42,928 nucleotides of DNA, taken from Oscillospiraceae bacterium. Lineage in GTDB: Bacteria > Bacillota > Clostridia > Oscillospirales > Acutalibacteraceae. Below, one piece after another: positions 25,261 through 35,211 of this stretch. The notes under the pieces were generated by a model. That model was not told the origin of the DNA. It did not search any database and saw only the letters and a list, made by a program, of their open reading frames with translations. The stretch spans positions 1 through 42,928 of the forward strand of contig CADBQU010000050.1 of the NCBI GenBank assembly GCA_902796905.1, in the 5' to 3' direction. Numbering within the stretch: the first letter of the stretch is position 1; each line of letters begins with the position of its first letter. A program made the translations under genes and the position numbers.

Positions 25261-26094
25261 TTATTCTTCTTGATTTTTTAATCCGCCGAAAAACTCATTT
25301 TCTTCTTCGTTTTCACTTTCGGTATTTTCGGCTTGCGGCTTAGCTTCTTTAACTTCCGGCTCTTCTTCGGTATTAGGAATAAAAGAATTAAAATCAGGTT
25401 TGTTGTCTACTATAAATTCAACGGCTTCCGCTGCTCTTTCGGCATTAAACGGAACTTCCTTAGGGAATTTATTTAAAAGTTCAAGCTGAGTTTTATAATT
25501 ATCAAGTAATTTGGATTTAAATATTTCCGCTTCGGCTTTAAGTTTATCAAATAAAAGCTGTTGTCTTGCAACGCTGTCTTTAGCCGCGGTAATAATACCT
25601 TCGGATTTTTCGGCTGCAATTTTAAGTTTACCGGCAATTTGAGCCTCAACTTCTTCTTTGTCTTTTTTAATTTTAGCTTCGTGTTCGGCTTTTTCTTTTG
25701 CTATTTCTTCGCTTATTTGCTTAGCTTTTAAAGTGGCCTCGCCTATAATGGTTTCGGCTTTTTCTTTTGCTTCGTTAATAAGCTGGTCCGTAAAACGCTG
25801 AGCACTTTCCAAAATGTTGGAAACGCTGGCAGTAGTAGCCGTATAATCTTTTTCTTCGGCTTTATAAGCTGGTTCCGGCTTAATATTTTCTTCTGCCTCT
25901 TCGGCTTTTACTTCCTCTTTAGGCTGTGCCGAAACATTTGCAGAACCTATTTTGCTTTTTAACTCTTCGTTTTCTTTAACTATATTATCAAATGCGTCTG
26001 CTACTTCATCCAAAAAATCGTCAACTTCTATTTTTTTATAACCACTCATAGAAGTAGAAAAATCAATTTCTCTAATGTAATCTGCTGTTACCAT
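25261..26094 (-). CDS. divIVA: DivIVA cell division/polarity protein
   Basis: A 277-residue coiled-coil protein that senses negatively curved membrane and recruits division or sporulation partners. The N-terminal membrane-binding head is clear (VTADYIREIDFSTSMSGYK, then VDDFLDEV). A coiled coil follows (about 33-55), then a low-complexity acidic linker (55-85), a long Glu/Lys/Ala coiled coil (about 90-200) and an acidic end. AGGAGG precedes the ATG. Its place between ylmH and ileS is the conserved Firmicutes order. It is longer than Bacillus DivIVA (164 residues), mainly through the second coiled coil and tail. Confidence 0.95.
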   Translation of the reverse strand: MVTADYIREIDFSTSMSGYKKIEVDDFLDEVADAFDNIVKENEELKSKIGSANVSAQPKEEVKAEEAEENIKPEPAYKAEEKDYTATTASVSNILESAQRFTDQLINEAKEKAETIIGEATLKAKQISEEIAKEKAEHEAKIKKDKEEVEAQIAGKLKIAAEKSEGIITAAKDSVARQQLLFDKLKAEAEIFKSKLLDNYKTQLELLNKFPKEVPFNAERAAEAVEFIVDNKPDFNSFIPNTEEEPEVKEAKPQAENTESENEEENEFFGGLKNQEE

Positions 26095-26114
26095 AACAAA
26101 AACCTCCTAAAATT

Positions 26115-26867
26115 TTAAATATATTTTAAACATATTAAAATTACTTTGCCTTTTTTAGTGTAGCCGTTTGTGCTTTTAACAATAAATTTAGCTTTTTTTC
26201 TAACCGTAATTTTATCGTTATCAAAAACACTTTTTGTACATTTATTAACTTCAATACCGTTTATAAAAACCAATCCGCTTTTTATAAACTCCAAAGAAGC
26301 GCTTCTTGAACATCCGCAAACAGCCGAAACCACCGAATCTATTCTTAAAGAAGAAACCGTAAACCTAAGTTCTTCAAAATTATCGGTTTTTTCGGGGATA
26401 TCCGCTAAATTTTCTTCATTTAAAGTTATTCTGTTACGCTTTATATATTTTAACTCCGAAATAACCATATTAAATACGCTTAGCACCAATATAATATACA
26501 CTTTATTTTCGGTTTTATTTATTATTATATCGCCTACGGCACTGCGCTTAATACCTAAGCCCATAACAGAGCCCAAAATATCCCTATGCGTAATATCTTT
26601 TGTTTTATCCAAAGAAAAGCTAACGGCCTTTATAGGAAACTTTTTAAAATCAATATCGCTTTCGTTTGCAAAAATACCAAGCATAGCTCTTTCTCCTCCG
26701 GTATATCCGGAATAAAAAGAATAGTTTATATTTTTGCTTAAGCATCCCTTTGCCAAAGCTTGTTCTTCTTCCGATAAAAAACCTATAAATTTAGGCGTTT
26801 TATTTTTTTGGCAAAGCTCAATATTATCAAATATATGCTTTTTTAAAATGTCAAACTCATTTAACAT
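26115..26867 (-). CDS. ylmH: S4-domain RNA-binding protein, YlmH family
   Basis: A 250-residue protein with an N-terminal alpha/beta region and a C-terminal S4 RNA-binding domain (about 175-243; SRSASLEFIKSGLVFING). YlmH has been linked to ribosome rescue/quality control and sits in the division cluster next to divIVA in most Firmicutes. Here it is 20 bases upstream of divIVA and 23 downstream of sepF. The small membrane gene ylmG, usually between sepF and ylmH, is absent. The ribosome binding site AAGGAT is moderate. Confidence 0.88.
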   Translation of the reverse strand: MLNEFDILKKHIFDNIELCQKNKTPKFIGFLSEEEQALAKGCLSKNINYSFYSGYTGGERAMLGIFANESDIDFKKFPIKAVSFSLDKTKDITHRDILGSVMGLGIKRSAVGDIIINKTENKVYIILVLSVFNMVISELKYIKRNRITLNEENLADIPEKTDNFEELRFTVSSLRIDSVVSAVCGCSRSASLEFIKSGLVFINGIEVNKCTKSVFDNDKITVRKKAKFIVKSTNGYTKKGKVILICLKYI

Positions 26868-26890
26868 TTAAAATAAATCCTTAATTTCCA

Positions 26891-27367
26891 TTAACCTAAA
26901 TACATTGCGTTTTCTATATCATCCAATATCAAATCGCCCAAAACGTCAACATTGGCAGGTGTAATTATATAAGTGCTGTGAGCCACCTTTTTTATATTGC
27001 CTTTTCTGGCATAAGCGGTACCGCTTAAAAAGTCTATAAGTCTTCTGGAAATTTCACGGTTGGCATTTTCCAAATTTAAAACAACCGTTTTATTTTCGTT
27101 TAAATAATCTGCTATAGAAGGTGCGTCTTCAAAACGGCTGGGTTTAACCAAAACCACCTGAATTTGAGAAGCAGAACCGTTGGAAGTATTTTTTGCGCTG
27201 CTTTTGCCGAAAAAGCTTTCGGATTTTGCTTTTGCGGGTTCTTCTTCCGGCTGTTGCTTTTTAGAAGTAAAAAATGATTTTTCTTCCTCTCCTTCAAAGT
27301 TTTCGTCTTCGTAATCTTCCTCCGGAGGTAAGCTAACCATTTTTTTAATTTTGTCCATCATACCCAT
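26891..27367 (-). CDS. sepF: Cell division protein SepF
   Basis: A 158-residue protein. An N-terminal amphipathic membrane-binding helix (1-12) precedes an acidic disordered linker (15-65) and the compact SepF domain (69-155; VVLVKPSRFED, TVVLNLENANREISRRLIDFLSGTAYA). SepF polymerises into rings, bundles FtsZ filaments and tethers them to the membrane. It is positioned after yggS and before ylmH, the canonical order. Confidence 0.93.
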   Translation of the reverse strand: MGMMDKIKKMVSLPPEEDYEDENFEGEEEKSFFTSKKQQPEEEPAKAKSESFFGKSSAKNTSNGSASQIQVVLVKPSRFEDAPSIADYLNENKTVVLNLENANREISRRLIDFLSGTAYARKGNIKKVAHSTYIITPANVDVLGDLILDDIENAMYLG

Positions 27368-27454
27368 AGTTGAAAATCCTTTCTTACTTAAAGCAATTTT
27401 TTATTATTAAATGCAAAATATTATGTCTTATATTATTAAAAAATCTTTAAAATT

Positions 27455-28144
27455 TTAATAATTCCTTTTTCCGAATAACGCCGTACCTATTCTTACAATA
27501 TTTGCGCCCTCTTCTATAGCTTCAATATAGTCGCCGGACATTCCCATAGATAGGTACACCATATTACTATTATATAATTTATTGTTCTTAATTTCAATAA
27601 ATAGTTTGTACATTTTTGAAAAATATTTGCGTATTTCGGCTTTTTCGCTGCAAATAGGCGGAATTGTCATTAATCCTTTAACATTTATACCGTCAAATTT
27701 TATTATTTCTTCCAATTTTTTGTAAACTTCTTCTTCTGCAATACCCGATTTAGATTCTTCTTTTCCTATATTAACTTCCAGCAATATATTGGTAACTATA
27801 TTTAAATTTTTGGATTTTTTACTTATTTCTTTTGCCAAATGAACGGAATCCACCGAATGAATAAGTTCTGCTTTGCCTACAATATCTTTAACTTTATTGG
27901 TTTGCAAATGACCTATAAAATGTCTGTGCGCCGCAGGGTTTATTTTATCGTTTTTGGATAAAAATTCCTGTACTCGGTTTTCGCCTATATATCTTAACCC
28001 TAAATCTATTGCATTATTAATAATTTCCGGAGGAACTGTTTTGGTAGCAGCCAAAAAAGTAACTTCGTTCCCTGCTTTTTCTGCGGCAATGTTAATATTT
28101 TCCGATATTCTTTTATAATTATCAATTAACCAATTTTCCGTCAT
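27455..28144 (-). CDS. yggS: YggS-family PLP homeostasis protein
   Basis: A 229-residue, single-domain fold-type III PLP protein. K35 in LAATKTVPPE is the expected cofactor lysine. The GENRVQEF segment (54-61) and HFIGHLQTNK (75-84) are family signatures. It has no known catalytic reaction; it balances PLP and amino acid pools. Its ATG lies inside the end of the HlyD-like gene, a 23-base overlap, so the two are coupled. The Bacillus name is ylmE. Confidence 0.93.
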   Translation of the reverse strand: MTENWLIDNYKRISENINIAAEKAGNEVTFLAATKTVPPEIINNAIDLGLRYIGENRVQEFLSKNDKINPAAHRHFIGHLQTNKVKDIVGKAELIHSVDSVHLAKEISKKSKNLNIVTNILLEVNIGKEESKSGIAEEEVYKKLEEIIKFDGINVKGLMTIPPICSEKAEIRKYFSKMYKLFIEIKNNKLYNSNMVYLSMGMSGDYIEAIEEGANIVRIGTALFGKRNY

Positions 28145-29324
28145 ATAAATTCTTTCCTTTATCTACCACTTCGTCATACAGCCTTAAACATTCGCTGTTT
28201 CCGGTTTTATCTATTTTACAAACCGTAAATTCATCGTTGGAATACACCGAAGTGATTTTTTTAAACTTTATAATTCCCGCGCTTACAACATAAACTCCCA
28301 AATTATTATCTACCATTCTAACCGAACGGTTGCTTACTTTAAGTCCTTCGTATTTTTCCAAAACTACCGTTATGGGAATTCTTCTTAAACACGAAAAATC
28401 TCCATCTGCCTCATCGCAGCTGAATACCGCTACTGTTTTATCGGTATTGTCCGAATTAAGCGACACTAAATTTATGGTTATTTCTTTTCCCAAATTTTCT
28501 CCTGTAATAACATTGTAGTTATTACCTTCTTTTAATTTTAAAGCGTCGTTCGCGTCAAACTCCGCCGCAAAATACCAAGTGTAATCCGATACTATTTTAC
28601 CGATAACATTTTTATCTACTTCTTTCGGTTTTAAATTTTTAAACTCGGTAGGGGTTATATTTTCTATGTTTTCGGTAGTTAAAACCGATTCGTATCCGTC
28701 TGCTTCGTTAACAAAAAATCCCGAAATATCTGCAGTTATTTTATTGTTGGCAGAAGGTACGCCGGATTTCAGCGAATTTATTTTTGCTTTTATTTGCGTA
28801 ATTAAAGAATCTACATCCGATTTTCCGTCTACAATATTGTTTTTGCTGCTTAAAAGCGAAAACAATTCCGTATTTAATTCTTCGGCTTCATCGTACTTAC
28901 CCTTTGCGGCCGCCGCCTTTATTTCGGCGGTTTTATTTTCTATTTTTGTGTTTATAACCGTTAAATCCGCCGTGCCGTTAGCAGATGACGAAAGTGATTG
29001 CAAAGCTTCCAATTGCGTTTCCAAGCTTTCTATTTGCGCATATACACCCGAAACCGATTCGTTTTCGTATACATTTGCAATGGTGCCCGATTTTGAAACC
29101 TTTTCCCCGTTTTTAACCACAAACTGTTTTATGCCCGAAATATCACTTGTTACAAGCTTTTCGTTCCTAACTATTAATGCGTTTGATTTTATACCGTTAT
29201 ATGTTTCGTAATAGGAGGCCGCAGCCGTTGTAAACGGCTGATACAACGCCGAAAAAATTTGATAAGCAAAAAATACCAATAAAAAAATCAGCAACAACGT
29301 TTTTAAAAATCCTTTGCCTTTCAT
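28122..29324 (-). CDS. HlyD-like membrane-anchored protein of the division cluster
   Basis: A 400-residue protein with an N-terminal membrane helix (about 7-27) and a long extracytoplasmic part. After a short beta segment (SALIVRNEKLVTSDISG and on, lipoyl/barrel-sandwich type) comes a coiled-coil hairpin (about 95-185, Glu/Ala/Lys-rich). A second beta region follows, with the VLEKYEGLKVSNRSVR segment near residue 330-345. This is the layout of HlyD/RND-type adaptor proteins, but no transporter gene is near. Such proteins beside yggS-sepF in clostridia have no assigned role that I know. AGGAGG supports the start. Confidence 0.7.
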   Translation of the reverse strand: MKGKGFLKTLLLIFLLVFFAYQIFSALYQPFTTAAASYYETYNGIKSNALIVRNEKLVTSDISGIKQFVVKNGEKVSKSGTIANVYENESVSGVYAQIESLETQLEALQSLSSSANGTADLTVINTKIENKTAEIKAAAAKGKYDEAEELNTELFSLLSSKNNIVDGKSDVDSLITQIKAKINSLKSGVPSANNKITADISGFFVNEADGYESVLTTENIENITPTEFKNLKPKEVDKNVIGKIVSDYTWYFAAEFDANDALKLKEGNNYNVITGENLGKEITINLVSLNSDNTDKTVAVFSCDEADGDFSCLRRIPITVVLEKYEGLKVSNRSVRMVDNNLGVYVVSAGIIKFKKITSVYSNDEFTVCKIDKTGNSECLRLYDEVVDKGKNLYDGKLVN

Positions 29325-29386
29325 TTTACTCCTCCTTAGCTTTATATACTTTATATTTTTAAAATATATTTATTTTTATATTACCT

Positions 29387-30310
29387 TTATTTTAAAAAAT
29401 CTTCCGCCAGTTTTAACGCTTCGTTTTTATAATCTTTGTTTATATCCGGATACACCCAATGAATATCTTTATTTCTTTTAAACCAAGTAATTTGTCTTTT
29501 GGCGTATCTTCTGGTTTGCATTTTTAAATTCTCCAACGCTTCGCTTAAAGAAATTTCTCCTTTAATAAAAGGTTCCAATTCTTTATGCCCTATTGCCTGT
29601 TTTGCGCCGGAATAGTTTTCTTTTAAGGCTTTTTCGGCTTCTTCCAAAAGTCCGTTTTTTGCCATTATATCCACTCTTAAATTTATTCGGTTATATAAAT
29701 TTTCACGGTTTTCGTAATTTATACCTATTATAAGCGGATTTAAAAAGCCTTCGTTTTTTAACGAATTTTCGTTTTTTTGGCTCATGGTTGTATTGTGCGT
29801 ATAATAAATTTCCAATGCCCTTATAATTCTTTTTTTGTCATTGCACGAAATTTTGTTTGCAAATTCAAAATCTATGCTTTTGAGTTCTTCGTATAAGCTT
29901 AAAATACCGTTTTCTTCGGCTTTTTTGTAAAGCTCATTCCTTATATTCGGGTCATTTTCCGGTCCGAAATCTATATTATTTAAAAGAGAATCTATATAAA
30001 GCCCCGTACCGCCTACCACCATGGGGACTTTATTTTTTTCGTTTATTTCTTTTATTAATTTTTTTGAAATATCACAAAACTCATAAACAGAAAATTCTTC
30101 GGTAGGATTTAATACTTCCTGTAAATAATGCTTTATTCCGCGTTTTTCTTCCATAGTGGGAACGGCGGAAGCAATGGGAATATTTTTATATATTTGCATA
30201 GAATCGGCAGAAATAATTTCGGCGTTTATTTTTTCTGCCAAATATATAGAAAGGTCCGTTTTTCCCGAAGCCGTAGGCCCCACAATAAAAATAGTTTTTA
30301 TTTTTTTCAT
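29387..30310 (-). CDS. miaA: tRNA dimethylallyltransferase
   Basis: A 307-residue enzyme that transfers a dimethylallyl group to N6 of A37 in tRNAs reading UNN codons. The P-loop GPTASGKT is at 11-18, followed by ISADSMQIYK (34-43). The RRYAKRQITWFKR segment near the C-terminus is the family signature. Its product is the substrate of MiaB, encoded in the same strand array (35993-37405). The ribosome binding site is poor, so translation may rely on read-through coupling. Confidence 0.95.
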   Translation of the reverse strand: MKKIKTIFIVGPTASGKTDLSIYLAEKINAEIISADSMQIYKNIPIASAVPTMEEKRGIKHYLQEVLNPTEEFSVYEFCDISKKLIKEINEKNKVPMVVGGTGLYIDSLLNNIDFGPENDPNIRNELYKKAEENGILSLYEELKSIDFEFANKISCNDKKRIIRALEIYYTHNTTMSQKNENSLKNEGFLNPLIIGINYENRENLYNRINLRVDIMAKNGLLEEAEKALKENYSGAKQAIGHKELEPFIKGEISLSEALENLKMQTRRYAKRQITWFKRNKDIHWVYPDINKDYKNEALKLAEDFLK

Positions 30311-30422
30311 TTTACGTTTTAATTTTTAATTTTTTGTTTTTTGTATTATTTATAATGCTTTTTTATTTTATGTTTTAATATTTTTATTTTTTGTTTTGCT
30401 TTTATTAAAAGCTTTACTGTTT

Positions 30423-32528
30423 TTACTGCCTTCCGAATTGCTTTTCAAAATCTCGTTTTTTAAGCTCAAAAGCTACGCTTCTTCCGTGCGGACAATATAA
30501 AACATCATTATTAAGCAAAACTTTTTTTGCAATAAAAAGCATTTCTTCCGGTGTGGTTATATTACCGGCTTTAATTGCGGCTTTGCAGGAAACGGAATGT
30601 TTAATATCTTCTTCTCTTTTAGTTAAAGAACCCACATTGTTTTTTAATTTACCCGCAATTTCGTGTATAACCGAAACCTCGTCCCCCGCAACTATAGCCG
30701 GTACGCCCAACACTTTTATATTTCCGTTTCCGAAATCTTCAATGCTAAACCCAAATCGCGTTAAAGAATCTATATTTTCCAAAACGGCATTGTATTCAAT
30801 ACTGTCTAATTTTACCGCAATAGGAGCCAACAACAATTGCTGTTCTATATTAATATTTAAAGAATTAAACAGTATTCTTTCGTGTGCGGCGTGTTTATCT
30901 ATAAAATAAACACTGTCGTTATATTCGGCAATAATATATGTTTTAAACGCTTCTCCAATTATTCTTAAAGAATAATTAAGGTTATTTTCTTTATCTTCTT
31001 CGGTTTCCTTTTTAAAAGTTTCTTCCGTTCCGTTATTTTCTTTTTGTTCTTTTAAGTTACTTGAATTTACGCTTTCGTCAGCGTTATCTTTAAAGTTTGC
31101 AACTTTATTTAAATTGTAATTTCCCAAAACAAATTTTTCGGTGTTTATGTTTTCAACATTTATATTTTCGGTTTCGTTTTGGTTTTTACTTTCCGAAGGC
31201 TTTATTTTTTTAATAACGGTTTCTGTTTCCTCTTCGGTGTTTGATAAAATATTCCCGGATTTTTCTTTATTCCTTAATATTTCCGTAGCGGTAAAATCAT
31301 CTTTAATAATTTTTTTAAAAGCTTTGGCTACCGTTCTGTCATCGTTATTATTTTTGTTTTCTAAATTATCGTCTATTGTATACTTGTTTTCGTTTATGTT
31401 TATATCTTTATTGTTATCTAAATCCGTTTCGGAAATATCTTTATTTCTATCGGTTAAATCGTTAAAATTGATTTTTGTTTGGTCGGCAACGTCTTTTTCA
31501 AAAGGCACTCCGCTTTTGGAAAGTTTTAATTCGGGATGTGTGCCGTTTTGATTTAATGCATTTTTCACAGCCCTGTAAACTGCGTAAAACACTCTTTTTT
31601 CGTCTGAAAATCTAACTTCCGTTTTTGTGGGATGCACATTAACGTCTAAAGTTTCGTACGGAATAGATAAATATAAAACCGCCGCCGGAAATTTACCTAC
31701 CATAACCGAATTTTTATAAGCCTGTTCCAATGCTGCGCAAACGGTTCCGGATTTTACAAATCGGTTGTTAATAAAAAAGTACTGTCCGTTACGGTTTGCC
31801 CTGCAATAAACAGGTTTGCAAATATAACCTTTAACATTTATACCTTCGTTGGTTTCGTTTAAATTAATAAGCGAAGCCGCATAATCTTTGCCCAAAACCG
31901 AATATATAGCGGAAATACCGTTATTATCTCCCGGAGTTTGCAAAGTTGTTTTACCGTCTTTAATAAATTTAAATGAAATTTCGGGATGAGATAACGCCAA
32001 GCGTTCTATAATAGCGCCTACCGCCGAGCCCTCCGTAGCGTCTCTTTTTAAAAATTTCATTCTTGCCGGTGTATTATAAAATAAATCTCTTACAATAATT
32101 GTAGTGCCTTTAGGACAGCCGGTTTCAAAAAACTCTTTTTCTTCTCCGCCGTTTATAACATATTTTACTCCCGTTTCGTTATTGTAAGCCGACAAAACCT
32201 CCACTCTGCTTACAGCCGAAACCGAAGCCAAAGCCTCGCCCCTAAAACCCAAAGAAGCTATTTTATTCAAATCCTCTTTAGAAGTTATTTTACTTGTGGC
32301 ATGGCGAAGAAACGCGGTTTTTATATCTTCTTTTTTTATACCGCAGCCGTTATCCGTTACTCTCATATAAGTAATACCGCCGTTTTTAATTTCAACGGTT
32401 ATTACCGTGGCTTTTGCGTCTATTGAATTTTCACACAATTCTTTTATAACCGAAGACGGACGTTCTATAACTTCGCCCGCGGCTATCAATTCTGCTATTT
32501 CTTTAGGCAATTTAATAATATTCGGCAT
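30423..32528 (-). CDS. mutL: DNA mismatch repair protein MutL
   Basis: A 701-residue GHKL ATPase that links MutS to downstream repair. The ATPase domain (1-330) has E33 and N34 in CENSIDA, DNGCGI (59-64) and GFRGEAL (94-100). A very long Asn/Glu/Lys-rich linker (about 335-518) follows, then the dimerisation/endonuclease domain. Its metal motif reads D544-K-H-A-A-H-E550-R-I-L-F-N555. The core D, H and E are kept, but the usual Gln after the first Asp is Lys and the last Glu is Asn. SCKAAIKAG and CPHGR (679-683) are present. It lies 58 bases after mutS. Confidence 0.95.
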   Translation of the reverse strand: MPNIIKLPKEIAELIAAGEVIERPSSVIKELCENSIDAKATVITVEIKNGGITYMRVTDNGCGIKKEDIKTAFLRHATSKITSKEDLNKIASLGFRGEALASVSAVSRVEVLSAYNNETGVKYVINGGEEKEFFETGCPKGTTIIVRDLFYNTPARMKFLKRDATEGSAVGAIIERLALSHPEISFKFIKDGKTTLQTPGDNNGISAIYSVLGKDYAASLINLNETNEGINVKGYICKPVYCRANRNGQYFFINNRFVKSGTVCAALEQAYKNSVMVGKFPAAVLYLSIPYETLDVNVHPTKTEVRFSDEKRVFYAVYRAVKNALNQNGTHPELKLSKSGVPFEKDVADQTKINFNDLTDRNKDISETDLDNNKDININENKYTIDDNLENKNNNDDRTVAKAFKKIIKDDFTATEILRNKEKSGNILSNTEEETETVIKKIKPSESKNQNETENINVENINTEKFVLGNYNLNKVANFKDNADESVNSSNLKEQKENNGTEETFKKETEEDKENNLNYSLRIIGEAFKTYIIAEYNDSVYFIDKHAAHERILFNSLNINIEQQLLLAPIAVKLDSIEYNAVLENIDSLTRFGFSIEDFGNGNIKVLGVPAIVAGDEVSVIHEIAGKLKNNVGSLTKREEDIKHSVSCKAAIKAGNITTPEEMLFIAKKVLLNNDVLYCPHGRSVAFELKKRDFEKQFGRQ

Positions 32529-32586
32529 TACTTTTTCCTTTCAATAAATTTAATCAATAAATTTTTAAAGTTTTACGCTTAAAATT

Positions 32587-35211
32587 TTAATTTTCCGTTT
32601 TTTTAGCCTCGTCGCAAATATCATATAATGTTTTAAGCGCTTCTATAGGAGTTAAAACGTTTATATCTATCTGCTTTAACTTTTCTATAATTTTTTCTTT
32701 TTCGGTGTCTAAAATAGACATTTGCATTGTTTCAACAGGTTCTTTTTTATTTTTGCTGTTTTCTTCCGGCTTGATATCCGAAATTCCGTTTTCAACGTTA
32801 TATAAAATTTCTTTTGCTCTTTCTATAACCTTCTTTGGTATACCCGAAAGCTTGGCAACTTCTATACCGTAACTTTCGTCCGCTCCGCCTCTTACAATTC
32901 TTCTTAAAAAGGTTATGTCGTCCCCTCTTTTTTTAACGGCAATATTATAATTTTTAATACCGTCAAGCTGATTTTCCATACTTGTAAGTTCATGATAATG
33001 TGTTGCAAAAAGTGTTTTGGCACCGAGTTTTTTCTTATCGGCGCAAAATTCCAAAACGGCTCTTGCGATGCTCATACCGTCAAAAGTAGAGGTTCCTCTT
33101 CCTATTTCGTCTAAAATAAGCAAACTTTTTTTAGTGGCATATTTTAAAATGTCGGCAACTTCGCTCATTTCCACCATAAATGTAGATTGACCCATAGCCA
33201 AATCGTCCGAAGCTCCCACACGGGTATATATGGCGTCGCAAATACCTATATCGGCTTCCCTTGCCGGCACATACGAACCTATTTGCGCCAATAAACAAAT
33301 AACGGCTATTTGGCGCATATAAGTAGATTTACCCGCCATATTAGGTCCCGTTATAATGGCACAGCGATTATCATTCATATCCAAATACGTATCGTTTGCC
33401 ACAAACGGTGTTTTAGATAATAATTCAACTACGGGATGTCTTCCGTCTTTAATATCTATAATTCCGTTATTGTTTATTTTGGGCAAACAGTAATTGTTTT
33501 CTATTGCCACTTTGCTTAAAGAAATATATGTATCAAGCTTTGCAATGGCATTGGCGGTATTTTGAAAACGCTTTAAACTGGCATTTACTTTTTGCCTTAC
33601 TTCTTCAAATAAATCATATTCCAACTTATTTGCGCGCTCTTTTGCGCCCAACAAACGGTCTTCTATTTCTTTAAGCTCTTCGGTTATGTATCGCTCGCAA
33701 TTTGTAAGCGTTTGTTTTCTTATATAGTGTTTAGGCACTAAGTCTTTGTATGTATTTGTAACTTCAATATAATATCCGAAAACCCTGTTATATCTAACCT
33801 TTAAGCTTTTTATTCCTGTTTTTGCTTTTTCCTCTTCTTCCAATTTAAGCAAAACTTCGGAATCTCCGTTCATAAGAGCTTTTATATCGTCCAATTCTTT
33901 GCTGTATCCGGCTTTAATAACTCCGCCTTCGGTTATGGTTGTGGGCGGTTCGTCCACAATAGCAGCTTCAATTAAATCTATAATATCCCGTAATTCATCA
34001 ATTCCGTTATGTATATCTTTTAATTCTCTTGATTTTAAATTCTTTGTTGCGTTTTTTAATAAAGCAAATTTTTCGGCGGTAAACGAAAGCGATTTAAGCT
34101 GTTTTCCCGAAGCCGTACCGAAAACAACTCTGGTCATTAATCTTTCTATATCGTTAATACCGTTTAAAAGCTCCGATAAATTGCCTCTGTCAACGGTATT
34201 TTCAACCAATTCTTTTACCGCATTCTGACGGCTTAATATTCCGGTAATACTAATATACGGCTGTTCCAGCCAACTTCTTAACATTCTTTTGCCCATAGCG
34301 GTTTTTGTTTTATCTATAACCCACAAAACCGTACCGCGTTTAGACTTCGAACGCATGGTTTCAAATAATTCCAAATTTCGTAAAGCGTTAACGTCCAATT
34401 TCATATATTGATTTTCGGTATAGCTTACTATTTTGTTTATATTTTTTAAATCTTTAATTCCGCTCATTTTCATATACTGTAAAATGGCGTCAAAAGCGGC
34501 GGTATCGGCAGAGCCGTATTTTAAATGCAGCGAGCTTAAATCTTTTATTCCAAAATGACTCATTATGTTTTCTGCATTAAGACCGTTTTCAAAAATCTTT
34601 GTAGGTAAAACCGAAATACAACAATTTAATCTGTTAATTAAAAAGTTTTGCAAATCGGGCATAAGTTCTATTGTATTATCTATTATTAATTCTCTGGGAG
34701 AAAATCTGGCGGTTTCGTTTTTTATTCTTTGCTCAATATCGTCGGCAGGCAAAACTATCATTTGTACCGCACCGGTTGAAATATCCGCAAAGCAAATACC
34801 GTAATTGTTATCAAAAGCGCAAACCGATGCCAAAAAATTGTTTACGCCTTCTTCAAGCATATTTTCTTCTATAACCGTGCCGGGTGTTACAACTCTTATA
34901 ACTTCCCTTTTAACAAGACCTTTTGCAGTTACCGGATTTTCCATTTGCTCGCAAATAGCCACTTTAAATCCGCTGTCTACAAGCCTTGCAATATATCCTT
35001 CGCAGCTATGAAACGGAACACCGCACATAGGAGCTCTTTCTTCCATTCCGCAGTCTTTTCCTGTTAAAACCAAATTCAAGGTGCTTGAAGCGGTTACTGC
35101 GTCATCAAAAAACATTTCATAAAAATCGCCTACTCTATACATTAAAATGCAGTCTTTGTAATTCTCTTTAACTGCAAAATATTGACGCATCATAGGAGAT
35201 AATTCGCCCAT
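32587..35211 (-). CDS. mutS: DNA mismatch repair protein MutS
   Basis: An 874-residue mismatch-recognition ATPase. The wedge motif F30-Y-E32 in RVGDFYEMFF inserts at mismatches. The Walker A loop GPNMAGKST is near residues 622-630, and the LILDEIGRGTSTFDG segment follows about 75 residues later. The C-terminal helix-turn-helix and tail are normal. The open frame extends 14 residues upstream. I place the start at the ATG at 35211 because AAGGGG is 8 bases before it and the family begins at this point (MGELSPMMRQY). Confidence 0.97.
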   Translation of the reverse strand: MGELSPMMRQYFAVKENYKDCILMYRVGDFYEMFFDDAVTASSTLNLVLTGKDCGMEERAPMCGVPFHSCEGYIARLVDSGFKVAICEQMENPVTAKGLVKREVIRVVTPGTVIEENMLEEGVNNFLASVCAFDNNYGICFADISTGAVQMIVLPADDIEQRIKNETARFSPRELIIDNTIELMPDLQNFLINRLNCCISVLPTKIFENGLNAENIMSHFGIKDLSSLHLKYGSADTAAFDAILQYMKMSGIKDLKNINKIVSYTENQYMKLDVNALRNLELFETMRSKSKRGTVLWVIDKTKTAMGKRMLRSWLEQPYISITGILSRQNAVKELVENTVDRGNLSELLNGINDIERLMTRVVFGTASGKQLKSLSFTAEKFALLKNATKNLKSRELKDIHNGIDELRDIIDLIEAAIVDEPPTTITEGGVIKAGYSKELDDIKALMNGDSEVLLKLEEEEKAKTGIKSLKVRYNRVFGYYIEVTNTYKDLVPKHYIRKQTLTNCERYITEELKEIEDRLLGAKERANKLEYDLFEEVRQKVNASLKRFQNTANAIAKLDTYISLSKVAIENNYCLPKINNNGIIDIKDGRHPVVELLSKTPFVANDTYLDMNDNRCAIITGPNMAGKSTYMRQIAVICLLAQIGSYVPAREADIGICDAIYTRVGASDDLAMGQSTFMVEMSEVADILKYATKKSLLILDEIGRGTSTFDGMSIARAVLEFCADKKKLGAKTLFATHYHELTSMENQLDGIKNYNIAVKKRGDDITFLRRIVRGGADESYGIEVAKLSGIPKKVIERAKEILYNVENGISDIKPEENSKNKKEPVETMQMSILDTEKEKIIEKLKQIDINVLTPIEALKTLYDICDEAKKTEN

